Made by a program: the position numbers and the translations under genes | Shown here: positions 9,194 to 17,845 of the stretch, in pieces | Layout: every line of letters begins with the position of its first letter | Numbering within the stretch: the first letter of the stretch is position 1 | NCBI RefSeq assembly: GCF_017829975.1 | Contig: NZ_JAEEGA010000003.1 | Coordinates: forward strand, 248,001 to 312,000 | DNA: 64,000 nt | Direction: 5' to 3' | DNA from: Vagococcus allomyrinae | GTDB lineage: Bacteria; Bacillota; Bacilli; Lactobacillales; Vagococcaceae | Notes under the pieces: generated by a model | What the model saw: only the letters and a program-made list of their open reading frames with translations | Databases searched by the model: none | What the model was told of the DNA's origin: nothing

Positions 9194-9302
9194 CTTAACT
9201 TTTGTGATTTCTACTTAACATTTGTGATAACTGTATAATATACTGGTTTCTATTTAATGTCAATCCTTTTTCACGTTTTTTAAAAATAAATCACATTTGT
9301 GC
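9194..9302 (-). promoter_or_regulatory. Probable SorC operators
   Basis: On the plus strand CTTAACTTTTGTGAT (9194-9208) and CTTAACATTTGTGAT (9214-9228) form direct repeats 20 bases apart, just downstream of the -10. A further copy, TCACATTTGTGC, lies at 9291-9302 upstream of the -35. The same core recurs as TCACAAATGTGA before sorC. The placement on both sides of the promoter suggests SorC binding with looping or sugar-dependent switching. Binding is inferred. Confidence 0.6.
9235..9263 (-). promoter_or_regulatory. Main promoter of the sorbose operon
   Basis: On the minus strand TTGACA (9258-9263) and TATTAT (9235-9240) are separated by exactly 17 bases. This is a near-consensus sigma-A promoter about 50 bases before sorD. 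Confidence 0.85.
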
Positions 9303-9303
9303 G

Positions 9304-9338
9304 AAAAAAAATCGTTAACTTATCACGTTAACGATTTC
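9304..9338 (-). terminator. Terminator after sorC
   Basis: AATCGTTAAC pairs with GTTAACGATT, with seven Ts on the minus strand. It lies just after the sorC stop, so sorC is probably a separate or only partly read-through unit from sorD. Confidence 0.75.
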
Positions 9339-9344
9339 TCTTTA

Positions 9345-10292
9345 TTAATTAAGCAACGCCAGAATAGCTTTAGCGGTTTCTTCTGTCGTAACGAGTGTTG
9401 TCAAATAGCCGCCATTTAAAGCGCCTAAAATCCCTCGGGCTTTTTCAGTGGACTCCGCTATGCCAATACGAATTTTAGCATTTTTCAATTGAGCTAACTC
9501 AATGCCGATTATTTTTTGATCTAATTGACTGCTAACAGGTTGGCCTTGATTGTCATAAAAACGAGACACCACATACCCTGCGACTTCTTTTTCGGCCAGT
9601 TCGTCTAAAAAATTTTTCCCATAAAAAGCTTGCCAGATCTCTCGTTTGCTGAGATGCGGACTGCCAATCCCATAGATGGCAATGTCTAATTTATTCCACA
9701 AAGCCAATAATTCCTGATTAAAGCCATTCTCCATCAGCGCTTCTTTCAACTCAATCGTCTCAGGGATGGCTGGCGCATCGATCATTAACGCACGGCCTTC
9801 AATCTTTTTAGCCGCTACATAGGCGATGGTATTCACATGGTATTCACTTGATAACTTGCCAGAAGGTCCGCCAATCATTGGCAGACAAGTGATGTTGTCA
9901 GTGTGCATGGGCTTCAGTTCTTCAACCATCGCTGCCATCGATTGTCCCCAAGAAAAGCCAATGTTCATCGAATTCGTCACAACACTTCCTAGATAATCAG
10001 CAGCGGCTTTGCCAATTAACTTCTCTTTATTTTCCCGACTCACATCATTCCCAACTGGCACGATAATGGCCTTTTTTAAAGAAAAAAGTGTTTCTAAATT
10101 CTTTTCCAGTGAGTAAGTCCCTGCCAAATCATAATTGATGCTGATGTTAACAATGCCTTCTTCCCTAGAACGTTTCAGTAATCGGCTGATGGTTGTGCGG
10201 TGAATATTTAAAGCCTTAGCAATTTCACTTTGATTTTTATCTTCTTGATAGTACATCTCAGCAATTCTAACGAGTAACTTATCTTCGTCCAT
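9345..10292 (-). CDS. sorC: SorC/DeoR-type transcriptional regulator of the sorbose operon
   Basis: 315 residues. N-terminal HTH (QSEIAKALNIHRTTISRLLK, about 17-36) and a C-terminal sugar-binding domain with the FSWGQSM and GIGSPH motifs typical of the SorC family. SorC proteins respond to the phosphorylated sugar and act as activator and repressor. The gene heads the locus and has its own promoter with a SorC-like box upstream, so autoregulation is likely. Confidence 0.88.
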   Translation of the reverse strand: MDEDKLLVRIAEMYYQEDKNQSEIAKALNIHRTTISRLLKRSREEGIVNISINYDLAGTYSLEKNLETLFSLKKAIIVPVGNDVSRENKEKLIGKAAADYLGSVVTNSMNIGFSWGQSMAAMVEELKPMHTDNITCLPMIGGPSGKLSSEYHVNTIAYVAAKKIEGRALMIDAPAIPETIELKEALMENGFNQELLALWNKLDIAIYGIGSPHLSKREIWQAFYGKNFLDELAEKEVAGYVVSRFYDNQGQPVSSQLDQKIIGIELAQLKNAKIRIGIAESTEKARGILGALNGGYLTTLVTTEETAKAILALLN

Positions 10293-10321
10293 TCCTTATT
10301 CCTCCATCTCTCAATAGTCAA

Positions 10322-10350
10322 AATATAGCATAAACGAGTCTTTAATTCAA
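10322..10350 (-). promoter_or_regulatory. Promoter of sorC
   Basis: Minus strand: TTGAAT (10345-10350), 17-base spacer, TATATT (10322-10327) with the TG of an extended -10. It lies about 30 bases before the sorC start. Confidence 0.75.
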
Positions 10351-10364
10351 TTGTTAAGTAGTGG

Positions 10365-10376
10365 TCACAAATGTGA
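10365..10376. promoter_or_regulatory. Palindromic SorC-like box upstream of sorC
   Basis: TCACAAATGTGA is an inverted repeat (TCACA/TGTGA) matching the core repeated around the sorD promoter. It sits about 15 bases upstream of the sorC -35. Confidence 0.6.
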
Positions 10377-10415
10377 AAAAAAGTGAAGGTGACCACTAAG
10401 GGGCTCCTTCACTTT
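10374..10415 (-). terminator. Terminator of the aldolase/PTS operon
   Basis: AAAGTGAAGG pairs with CCTTCACTTT, followed by Ts on the minus strand. It closes the operon just before the sorC promoter. Confidence 0.75.
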
Positions 10416-10428
10416 CATAAATAGTCGT

Positions 10429-11139
10429 CTACAAAATAGTAAAACCTAATGCTTCAATATCACGGTTAAACATTTTAACTGTTTCAATGGAAAGCTGGTT
10501 CAAATCCATGCCAACCATACTCATTTTTGCTAAGATTTCTGGAGGACTTGTAATAATGTCAGCGCCAACTTGATTGGCTTGAAAAATATTTAATAATTCT
10601 CTAGTACTCGCCCACAAAAGCTCTGTTCCAGCTTTACTGTGACAAATCGCAACGGCTTCTGTCATCACTGGCAGCGGGTCAATCCCTGTATCGGCAATCC
10701 GACCAGCAAAAACTGAGACAACATTTGTTGTGCCTTCCGAAAAAGCTGACACTGTCTCGGTGACTTGTTCAATCGTCATAATCGCCGTAATATTAAGCGA
10801 TAAGCCCTGACTGGATAGACGCTTAATCAACGGGATCGCCGAGTCCCCTTTAGTATTGACAATTGGGATCTTCACATAAACATTATCACCAAAACTGGCT
10901 ATTTTAAGCGCCTCTTTTTCCATGGTCTCAAAATCATCAGCAAACACTTCAAAAGAGATCGGTAAATCAGGAATAGCATTTAACGCCTCTTTCGCAAAAG
11001 CAACGTAATCTTTAACACCTGCTTTTTTCATCAATGTCGGATTGGTCGTAAAGCCTTTAGCTCGCCCTCCTTGATAATCGGCAATCATCTTATCTAACTC
11101 TGCCCCATCTGAATAAATTTTTATCTTTAAATCAGTCAT
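10429..11139 (-). CDS. Transaldolase-like fructose-6-phosphate aldolase
   Basis: 236 residues, slightly longer than classical FSA/TalC (~220). It has GFTTNPTLM (about 29-37), the Schiff-base lysine Lys90 in VYVKIP, and TAIMT, all transaldolase-family signatures. The enzyme would cleave a ketose phosphate made by the adjacent PTS to glyceraldehyde 3-phosphate and a small ketone or aldehyde. It is the last gene of the operon and the only catabolic enzyme there, so it may be a complete one-step pathway. The substrate is unknown. Confidence 0.75.
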   Translation of the reverse strand: MTDLKIKIYSDGAELDKMIADYQGGRAKGFTTNPTLMKKAGVKDYVAFAKEALNAIPDLPISFEVFADDFETMEKEALKIASFGDNVYVKIPIVNTKGDSAIPLIKRLSSQGLSLNITAIMTIEQVTETVSAFSEGTTNVVSVFAGRIADTGIDPLPVMTEAVAICHSKAGTELLWASTRELLNIFQANQVGADIITSPPEILAKMSMVGMDLNQLSIETVKMFNRDIEALGFTIL

Positions 11140-11151
11140 CGTTATTCTCCT

Positions 11152-12516
11152 TTAATCTTCTGTTTTATTATTAATAGCATACGGAGCCGGCTTTAAGATG
11201 CTTGGTAAAATTAACACGACCAAGACGACGGCCACAATGCCATAAATGCCAACCGTTCCTAACCATTCACCTAGTTTCCCAAGCAATATCCCAATAATAG
11301 CAAAGTCCACATCACCAAAAGTGGTATTACCAAAGCCTAAATTGCCAAGAACTGGTAACAACAAAGCTGGCAAGAACGCCAAAGCCAGCCCGTTGACAAA
11401 CGCTCCCACAACCGCACCTCGACGGCCACCTGTGGCATTGCCATAAACACCAGCTGTTGCGCCACAGAAGAAGTGGGGCACTAGGCCTGGAATGATCAGC
11501 ACTCCGCCAATTGCACCTAGCACAAACATCCCGATTAAACCACCAACAAAGCTACTGACAAACCCTAAAATGACTGCCGTTGGTGCATATGGGAAGAACA
11601 CTGCACAATCAACTGCTGGCACAGCATTAGGAATCACTTTCGTGGCAATCCCTTGGAAGGCTGGTATTAGATCCGCTAAAATCATCCGAACCCCTGCATA
11701 AACCACCGTCACCCCTACAGCAAATTGCAACCCGCACATAATCGCATATAAATACGGAGACTTGCCATCAGCTAAGGTTGAGACAAAGTCTGGACCAGCT
11801 GCAATCGCAGACACTAGGTAAAAGATGACCATCGTCAAAGCAGTTGAAATGGTTGTGTTCCGCAAGAAACTCCACTTTTCAGGAACCTTAATGTCTTCCG
11901 TGCTTTTACTGTTTTTTCCTACCACTTTGCCGATCGCGGCTGACAAATAGTAACCAACACTACCAAAGTGTCCCATGGCGACTTCATCACCGTCTGTTAC
12001 TTCCAAGGTGTATTTTTGACCAATCGCAGGTGAAATAGCGCTCCAAGCGCCTAGGAAGAAACCGCCAACGAGAATTAACTGCCAGCCACTTAAACCAATA
12101 GCACCTAAAACAGCTGATAGTAGACATGCCATAAAGAAACTATGGTGACCAGTTAAAAAAACGTACTTGTAACGAGTAAAGCGCGCAATTAACACATTAA
12201 AAATTAGTCCAAAAATCAAAATGGTCATCGTTTCAACCCCAAGGACTTCTTGAGCCACTGAGGTTACCGCCTCATTATTGGGCACAACTCCCTTGATATT
12301 AAAACCGAATTCGATCATTTTCGCCAAAGGATCTAAATTAGACGAAATGACATTAGCCCCGGCTGACAACATTAAATAACCTAAAATCGGGCCGAGCGTT
12401 CCCGTCAAAATTTTATGCCCTGGTGACTTTAAAGCAATCAGGCCTACCATGGCAATTAACCCCATCAAAATTGCCGGCTCACTTAAAACATCCTTAAAAA
12501 ACTCAAGTACAAACAT
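11152..12516 (-). CDS. PTS EIIC of the ascorbate (UlaA/SgaT) family
   Basis: 454 residues with about ten to twelve membrane helices. The start MFVLEFFKDVLSEPAILMGLIA and the conserved ADLIPAFQGIATKVIPNA region (about 281-298) place it in the UlaA/SgaT family of L-ascorbate-type PTS permeases. It is encoded between a 93-residue IIB and the aldolase. The real sugar may not be ascorbate, because no ulaD/E/F/G enzymes are present. Confidence 0.8.
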   Translation of the reverse strand: MFVLEFFKDVLSEPAILMGLIAMVGLIALKSPGHKILTGTLGPILGYLMLSAGANVISSNLDPLAKMIEFGFNIKGVVPNNEAVTSVAQEVLGVETMTILIFGLIFNVLIARFTRYKYVFLTGHHSFFMACLLSAVLGAIGLSGWQLILVGGFFLGAWSAISPAIGQKYTLEVTDGDEVAMGHFGSVGYYLSAAIGKVVGKNSKSTEDIKVPEKWSFLRNTTISTALTMVIFYLVSAIAAGPDFVSTLADGKSPYLYAIMCGLQFAVGVTVVYAGVRMILADLIPAFQGIATKVIPNAVPAVDCAVFFPYAPTAVILGFVSSFVGGLIGMFVLGAIGGVLIIPGLVPHFFCGATAGVYGNATGGRRGAVVGAFVNGLALAFLPALLLPVLGNLGFGNTTFGDVDFAIIGILLGKLGEWLGTVGIYGIVAVVLVVLILPSILKPAPYAINNKTED

Positions 12517-12534
12517 TCTCCATCATCTCCCTTT

Positions 12535-12816
12535 TTATTGATTAGCTAATTCCTGTAATGTCGGCAATACATCTTCGGTAATTTTTTTCTTGTTCATATA
12601 GCTGCGAGTAAACACAACTTTCTGATCTCCTGTAAAAATATCCGCAAATTCTTTGACCGTGACAAATAAATCAGCCTCCTTGCCTAGAGCGCCATTTGAA
12701 TCGATCGATTCGGCCACTATTTCAATGCCATGTTCTTTCGCGATGTCTTCGATTTTCATTTTTAACATCAAGCTACTGCCAATTCCATTGCCACATACGG
12801 TTACAACTTTAATCAT
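12535..12816 (-). CDS. PTS EIIB, ascorbate/galactitol type
   Basis: 93 residues. The phospho-cysteine is Cys8 in VVTVCGNGIGSSLML, the P-loop-like motif of small EIIB proteins of the UlaB/GatB group. It should be phosphorylated by an EIIA and pass phosphate to the substrate in the IIC. No free EIIA gene is present; the only EIIA-like domain is in the neighbouring regulator. Confidence 0.82.
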   Translation of the reverse strand: MIKVVTVCGNGIGSSLMLKMKIEDIAKEHGIEIVAESIDSNGALGKEADLFVTVKEFADIFTGDQKVVFTRSYMNKKKITEDVLPTLQELANQ

Positions 12817-12837
12817 TTTAATAACCTTCTCTCTGTT

Positions 12838-14883
12838 TTATAAATAATTGTTGATAGTGTCATACAGTTCTTCAATACTGGTGGCGGCGATTAAGGCCTC
12901 AATCGTAGACTCTTCTTCTAAAATTTGAGATAGCTGCTTTAGAGCTGTCAAATGACTCACATTATCAACAGCTGCTAAAACAAAAATCAATTGGACCAAT
13001 CGTTCCTCATCATAGGGTTCATTTAAATTGAAATCCACTGGTTGAGATAAGCGCAGCAAGCTAATTCCTAACTGATTGACCCCTTCCTCAGGTCGCGCAT
13101 GAGGAACAGCTACCTTTGGCGCCAATACGATATACGGGCCCGTTTTTTCCGTGCTAGCAATCATCGCATCAATATAATCGGGTGTCACGTACCCCTTTGA
13201 CAACAATGGCTCCGTGGCTTTAGCAATGGCCTCCTTCCAGTTGTAGTGTTGATCTGTTAAGGTGATAAATTCTTTACTCAATAATTCCGTCAACGTTTTT
13301 CCTCCTTCGTTTAGCGACAAATTTGTTCCAAACATCCGCGCTGATAATTCCTCAAATAACGCTTTTTCATTAGTGATAACCCCATGCTTGGCGACAACTT
13401 CCAAAATGTCGTAAACACTTAACTCTCGCGTGTAGTTGCTTAAATCAAAATCCCTTAGCACTTTCGACTTAAGCATCTGAACTTCCACATAATTTAAAAT
13501 AGGTTTCGTAATGTACAATTTTTTAGTGGTTTGATAATAAGTCGTCGAAAAGATCATGTCATAATCCTCGACCGCAATGTCTTTTACCAAATCCAACTGA
13601 TGAACGCGGTGAAACGTGATCATCGGAAAGATTTCCTTTAAATTGCTGGTTAAGATCAGTGACGAACTGATGCCGTTAGGGCAGATCGCCAGAGCTCTTA
13701 AGGGTTGTTGCTCTGTTTTTAGCCGTTCTAACTGGCCACCAAAGTGAATCGTGAAATACGCCACTTCATTTTCCGGAATGGGTTTCCCTAAAAAGTTGGC
13801 AAAGGGCTCCAACCCTTTGGCTACTAGATAAAAAAGCTCTTCATATTGACTTTTTATCTGAGCTGTATAAGGACTTTCTAGAGCAATATCGTAGGCTATC
13901 CGAAAATAAGCTGGCACCAAATGTTCAAACAAGGACTCTTCTATACTGCTCAAGGAAACAAACTGAGTTCCCATCAATGCTTGTACCCGTTGGATTACTT
14001 GACTATTGATCTCACCTAACCCGCAGTTATCAACCAAATGACTATTTCCCTGTAAAGCACCGAGTAAACAAATGGTAATAAAGGTGGCCTCTTCAACATT
14101 TTTAACCATTGAAAACTCATCAGCAATTACTTGACCGATCTGATACAGCGGTTGATTCATTATTTCCATCAGTGTTTGCTGAGGATAGGTTAAGGTCTCT
14201 TTGACTTCTTCCTCTTTAATAAAGGCCAGCAAGTAGAGAATTTCCAATAATCGTTCTTCCACGAAATTCACCCGAAAAGGCTTTGTTAAACGCTGAAGTT
14301 CAAGGTGAATTTCTTCGATATTCAATTTTTTTTGCCACATACTAAAGACCAGTTCCAACGCCCACTCACCTGTACTTAATTGCAATAATTGACTAATCCC
14401 ATGCTCGGTTAACTGGCGGATATGACGCTCATCACCAACAAAGTGATAACCTTTTTGTCGCGAATATTGAAAGTCCAAGTGAAAATCTTTGGCATACGTT
14501 TTCAACTTTTTCACTTCTTCCAACACGGAGTTCTTACTTAATTGCAGTAAATCTTGAAAATGATGACCAGACACTTCCTCTCGCCGAATAAAAACGTACA
14601 GAATCATCACATACAATCGTTCTTCCTTGATAAACACCTCTCTTCTTGATAATGACTGTTTAACGTCTGGCCACTGTTCTTTAAACGTTTGAGGTATGAC
14701 CAATTGCCCATCAGCAAGCTGAAAGGTTGGTGCCTTAACCGTTGCCAAAGCTCCATTTAATTGGTTCATTTCATACCATAACTTCTTGCGCGACATATTA
14801 TGTTTTCGCGCAATATCCCGCACAGATTGACCTTCGTCAGCAAGTAAAGCTTCAATAAAAAAAATAATTTCGTGATTAAACAT
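12838..14883 (-). CDS. PRD-containing regulator with EIIB-like and EIIA domains
   Basis: 681 residues. Order: HTH (about 1-45, ending at MSRKKLWYEM), second HTH/Mga-like part (85-155), PRD1 (170-270, no clear phospho-His), PRD2 (300-390, His380 in FTIHFGG), EIIB-like domain (395-480, Cys401 in CPNGISSS) and EIIA type 2 (535-681, His595 in AVPHARPEEG). This is the MtlR/LicR/UlaR-like activator architecture. It is the first gene of the operon and presumably activates it. Because there is no separate IIA, its domain may also feed the transporter. Confidence 0.82.
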   Translation of the reverse strand: MFNHEIIFFIEALLADEGQSVRDIARKHNMSRKKLWYEMNQLNGALATVKAPTFQLADGQLVIPQTFKEQWPDVKQSLSRREVFIKEERLYVMILYVFIRREEVSGHHFQDLLQLSKNSVLEEVKKLKTYAKDFHLDFQYSRQKGYHFVGDERHIRQLTEHGISQLLQLSTGEWALELVFSMWQKKLNIEEIHLELQRLTKPFRVNFVEERLLEILYLLAFIKEEEVKETLTYPQQTLMEIMNQPLYQIGQVIADEFSMVKNVEEATFITICLLGALQGNSHLVDNCGLGEINSQVIQRVQALMGTQFVSLSSIEESLFEHLVPAYFRIAYDIALESPYTAQIKSQYEELFYLVAKGLEPFANFLGKPIPENEVAYFTIHFGGQLERLKTEQQPLRALAICPNGISSSLILTSNLKEIFPMITFHRVHQLDLVKDIAVEDYDMIFSTTYYQTTKKLYITKPILNYVEVQMLKSKVLRDFDLSNYTRELSVYDILEVVAKHGVITNEKALFEELSARMFGTNLSLNEGGKTLTELLSKEFITLTDQHYNWKEAIAKATEPLLSKGYVTPDYIDAMIASTEKTGPYIVLAPKVAVPHARPEEGVNQLGISLLRLSQPVDFNLNEPYDEERLVQLIFVLAAVDNVSHLTALKQLSQILEEESTIEALIAATSIEELYDTINNYL

Positions 14884-14916
14884 TATTCAATCCCCTCACT
14901 TACACTTTCATCCTAC

Positions 14917-14935
14917 AATAAAACGCTTTCGATAA
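14917..14935 (-). promoter_or_regulatory. Weak cre-like site before the PRD regulator
   Basis: On the minus strand CGAAAGCGTTTTAT keeps the AAAGCGTTTT core of a catabolite-responsive element but misses outer positions. A weak candidate for CcpA control of the sugar operon. Confidence 0.3.
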
Positions 14936-15143
14936 CCACGCTTGTTGAGCCCTATCTGAGAGATCGACTAACGCCTCAGACTGGGGTCATCCTATCAAAC
15001 ATGCCTTATCTTAGCTTAAATCAAGCTCACAAGGATAGCAGAATGCTTCATTTCCATCCCTGTTTTCCCTCTTTTGCTCCGATTGTTCCTTGGAACCATC
15101 TTTGATATAATGATAATTAACCAATAGCGAAGGAGGCCCCACT

Positions 15144-15554
15144 ATGACACCTTTTACCGATCCTCAAGTTCAAGCAACCTTTAATCAATACCCAGCTCAT
15201 TGTCAACACTCTTTACTGGCAATTCGTGAATTGATTTTTAGCATTGCCAAGGAACAGCCCTCAATTGGTGGGCTGAATGAAAGTTTAAAATGGGGACAAC
15301 CGTCTTATGCCACCTCAAAAAAAGCCGGAAGCCCCTTTAGATTAGGTCTGACAGACACTCAAGATATTGCCATTTTTTTTCATTGCCAAACGACCTTAGT
15401 GGAGACTTTTAGAGGGTTATTTAGCGACCGTCTGACTTTTACTGGCAATCGGGGAATTATCCTAGCGCCTAAGGATCCCCTTCCCATTGCGGAATTAACC
15501 TTCTGCATCAAAGCTGCCTTAACCTATCATAAGCAAAACACGGCTTCCTCCTAG
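15144..15554 (+). CDS. DUF1801 (YdhG-like) protein
   Basis: 136 residues with the DUF1801 pattern: an N-terminal helix, LNESLKWGQPSYAT (about 45-58), and RLGLTDTQDIAIFFHC strands. Members are small cytosolic proteins of uncertain function, related to the iron-chaperone frataxin fold in some annotations. It starts behind GAAGGAGG, is a single gene, and ends about 20 bases before the RBS of the LysR gene, so the two may be co-transcribed. Confidence 0.7.
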   Translation: MTPFTDPQVQATFNQYPAHCQHSLLAIRELIFSIAKEQPSIGGLNESLKWGQPSYATSKKAGSPFRLGLTDTQDIAIFFHCQTTLVETFRGLFSDRLTFTGNRGIILAPKDPLPIAELTFCIKAALTYHKQNTASS

Positions 15555-15574
15555 AGGTTCAGCTAATTAAACAA

Positions 15575-15582
15575 AAAGGAGG
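15575..15582 (+). promoter_or_regulatory. Ribosome binding site that points to an ATC start
   Basis: AAAGGAGG at 15575-15582 is 8 bases before ATC at 15591 and 23 bases before the next legal start, TTG at 15606. The protein reads I/M-K-L-Q-Q-L-R-Y-M, the usual LysR amino end, only from the ATC. Confidence 0.65.
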
Positions 15583-15590
15583 TTTTTCAT

Positions 15591-16508
15591 ATCAAGCTTC
15601 AACAATTGCGGTATATGATTGAAGTCGTCCAAGCCGGCTCTTTTAATAAAGCTGCTAAGCATTTATACATCTCTCAATCTACCCTTTCCACGACGATTAA
15701 GGAGCTGGAAAATGAGATCGGGATTGATCTCTTTATCCGCACTAACACGGGGATTTCCCTGACGGTTGACGGCATTGAGTTTCTCGGTTATGCCCGCCAA
15801 ATTGTGGAACAAACACAATTGCTAGAACAACGCTATTTAAACAAAAAGCCAGCAAAATCCCTCTTTTCTGTCTCAACTCAACATTACGCTTTTGCGGTTA
15901 ATGCCTTTGTAGAAGTTATTCAAACGGCTGGTGGGGATGAATATGAATTCACCTTGCGTGAAACTAAAACCCATGAAATTATCGATGATGTTAAAAATCA
16001 ACGGAGTGAGATTGGGATTCTTTACAAGAACGACTTTAATCGTAAAGTGATTGAAAAATTACTGAAAGAACATCATTTAGTTTTTCACTCTTTGTTTGAA
16101 GCCAGACCTCACGTCTTTATCAGCAGTGTCAATCCATTAGCGGAACAGGAATTTGTGACCTTGGCAGATTTAGAGGCTTATCCTTACCTTTCTTTTGATC
16201 AAGGCGTCTATAATTCTTTTTATTACTCCGAAGAAATTTTAAGTACCATTGCTCACCCTAAAGCAATTCGCGTTAGCGACCGAGCCACGCTTTTTAATCT
16301 ACTGATCGGCTTAAATGGCTATACCATTTCAACTGGTATTTTGAGCACTGCCTTAAACGGAACCAATATTGTGGCAATTCCCTTAAAAGTGGACGAAGTG
16401 ATTCAAGTCGGCTGGATAGCCAATGCTAAAACACAATTAAGTCGTTTGGGAGAACTTTATATTCATAAGTTGACAAGTGTTTTAGAAGACACTCAACTGA
16501 CATTATAA
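15591..16508 (+). CDS. LysR family regulator (methionine region), probable ATC start
   Basis: 305 residues if started at ATC 15591. From TTG 15606 it would be 300 residues and lose the conserved KLQQLRYM start of the HTH. Domains: winged HTH 1-62 (SQSTLSTTIKELENEIG), hinge, then a periplasmic-type effector domain. It is closely similar to the LysR gene at 17846 (both contain FSVSxQHY). It lies before a MetE-like gene on the same strand and ends at a hairpin. Likely a sulfur/methionine regulator of the CysR/MetR type; the effector is unknown. Confidence 0.8.
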   Translation: MKLQQLRYMIEVVQAGSFNKAAKHLYISQSTLSTTIKELENEIGIDLFIRTNTGISLTVDGIEFLGYARQIVEQTQLLEQRYLNKKPAKSLFSVSTQHYAFAVNAFVEVIQTAGGDEYEFTLRETKTHEIIDDVKNQRSEIGILYKNDFNRKVIEKLLKEHHLVFHSLFEARPHVFISSVNPLAEQEFVTLADLEAYPYLSFDQGVYNSFYYSEEILSTIAHPKAIRVSDRATLFNLLIGLNGYTISTGILSTALNGTNIVAIPLKVDEVIQVGWIANAKTQLSRLGELYIHKLTSVLEDTQLTL

Positions 16509-16552
16509 GAAATAGCTTGTTATCAATAAAACCGATAACAAGCTATTCTTAT
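16509..16552 (+). terminator. Terminator after the first LysR gene
   Basis: AATAGCTTGTTATC pairs with GATAACAAGCTATT, followed by TCTTATTTTG. A 14-bp perfect stem. Confidence 0.8.
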
Positions 16553-16619
16553 TTTGTATTACTTAATAAGGCTTCTTTTAGGCTATAATACTTTAACTAC
16601 AAGAATTGGAGTGATTAGA

Positions 16620-17795
16620 TTGACGACAGAACTATCCCTACGACCACTACCGCCTTTCCGCTACGATGTGGTGGGCAGTTACCTACGACCAGAGTCCTTA
16701 AAACAAGCCCGGGCTGATTTTGCATCTGGTAAAATAGATCAACAAGGATTGACGCAACTGGAAGATAAGGCCATTGCCGATCTTGTCCAGCAACAAAAAG
16801 AAGCTGGCTTGCAAGTTATTACAGACGGTGAATTCCGGCGCAGCTGGTGGCATCTTGATTTCATGTGGGAGCTAAATGGGGTTGAAAAAGTCGCCATTGA
16901 AAAAGGGTATGAATTTAACGGTGAGGTGACTCGAGCTGAGAGTGCCCGCTTAACTGGCAAAATCACAGGAGAGAATCATGCCTTTGTTGATCATTTTGTT
17001 TTTCTGCAACAATTTGCTGAAGTTGGGATCACTCCACGACAAACAATTCCCGCGCCTGCCCAATTCTTAAAAGAGTTACAGCGACCTGACAATCAATCGG
17101 CTACAACTGCCTTTTATCCTAACGAGGAAGACTTGATAGCTGATATTGCCGCAGCTTATCAACAAGTATTCCGTGAATTATACGATCGTGGTTGTCGCAA
17201 TATTCAGCTAGACGATTGCACTTGGGGCATGATGGTCGATCCAACATACTCGAGCAACGGACTGCAAGCAGACGCTCATCAATGTACGTGTGGCAAACAC
17301 GTCACTCCTATTCGAAATGAAGCAATTGATCTGATGGCAGAACAGTGTTTAGCTGTTAATAACGCCGCTCTTTTGGATTTACCAAAAGATTTAATCATGA
17401 CCACTCATGTGTGTCGCGGAAATTATCATTCCACGTGGGCGTCAAGCGGTGGGTATGAGCCAATCGCAGATGTCTTATTTGCCAGAGAAAACGTCAGCGC
17501 CTACTATCTGGAATTTGATACAGAACGTTCTGGAGATTTCTCGCCTCTGGCTCATGTTTCTAATGATAAATTTGTGGTTTTAGGCTTGGTCTCTTCGAAG
17601 GTCGGAGAGTTAGAAGAAGCCGCAGACGTGATCCAGCGCATACAGGAAGCCACCAAATATGTGCCTCTTGAGCGCCTTTGCCTGAGCACCCAATGTGGAT
17701 TTGCTTCAACTGAAGAAGGCAACATTCTCACTGAGGCACAACAATGGGCAAAAATTGCCTTCGTTAAAGACGTGGCCAAAGAAGTTTGGGGATAA
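16620..17795 (+). CDS. MetE-like cobalamin-independent methyltransferase (YxjG/YxjH type)
   Basis: 391 residues from TTG 16620, eight bases after GGAG; the longer frame to 16554 runs into the terminator. It corresponds to the C-terminal catalytic half of MetE. Zinc-ligand motifs are present: HVCRGN (His and Cys), EFD, and QCGF (Cys). Short MetE homologues move methyl groups to homocysteine using methyl donors other than long polyglutamyl folate, or act in methionine salvage. Neighbouring LysR genes and the T-box operon downstream support a role in methionine supply. Confidence 0.8.
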   Translation: MTTELSLRPLPPFRYDVVGSYLRPESLKQARADFASGKIDQQGLTQLEDKAIADLVQQQKEAGLQVITDGEFRRSWWHLDFMWELNGVEKVAIEKGYEFNGEVTRAESARLTGKITGENHAFVDHFVFLQQFAEVGITPRQTIPAPAQFLKELQRPDNQSATTAFYPNEEDLIADIAAAYQQVFRELYDRGCRNIQLDDCTWGMMVDPTYSSNGLQADAHQCTCGKHVTPIRNEAIDLMAEQCLAVNNAALLDLPKDLIMTTHVCRGNYHSTWASSGGYEPIADVLFARENVSAYYLEFDTERSGDFSPLAHVSNDKFVVLGLVSSKVGELEEAADVIQRIQEATKYVPLERLCLSTQCGFASTEEGNILTEAQQWAKIAFVKDVAKEVWG

Positions 17796-17840
17796 TAAAA
17801 AGCCAATTGACAAGTCTAAAATTGTCAATTGGCTTTTAAT
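17796..17840. terminator. Bidirectional terminator
   Basis: AAAAGCCAATTGACA and TGTCAATTGGCTTTT pair perfectly around a 10-base loop between convergent genes. Confidence 0.85.
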
Positions 17841-17845
17841 CTATT

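Noticed and set aside
14872-15105. Plus-strand frame upstream of the DUF1801 gene
   Set aside because: It lies mostly in the regulator promoter region, lacks a good ribosome site and matches no pattern.
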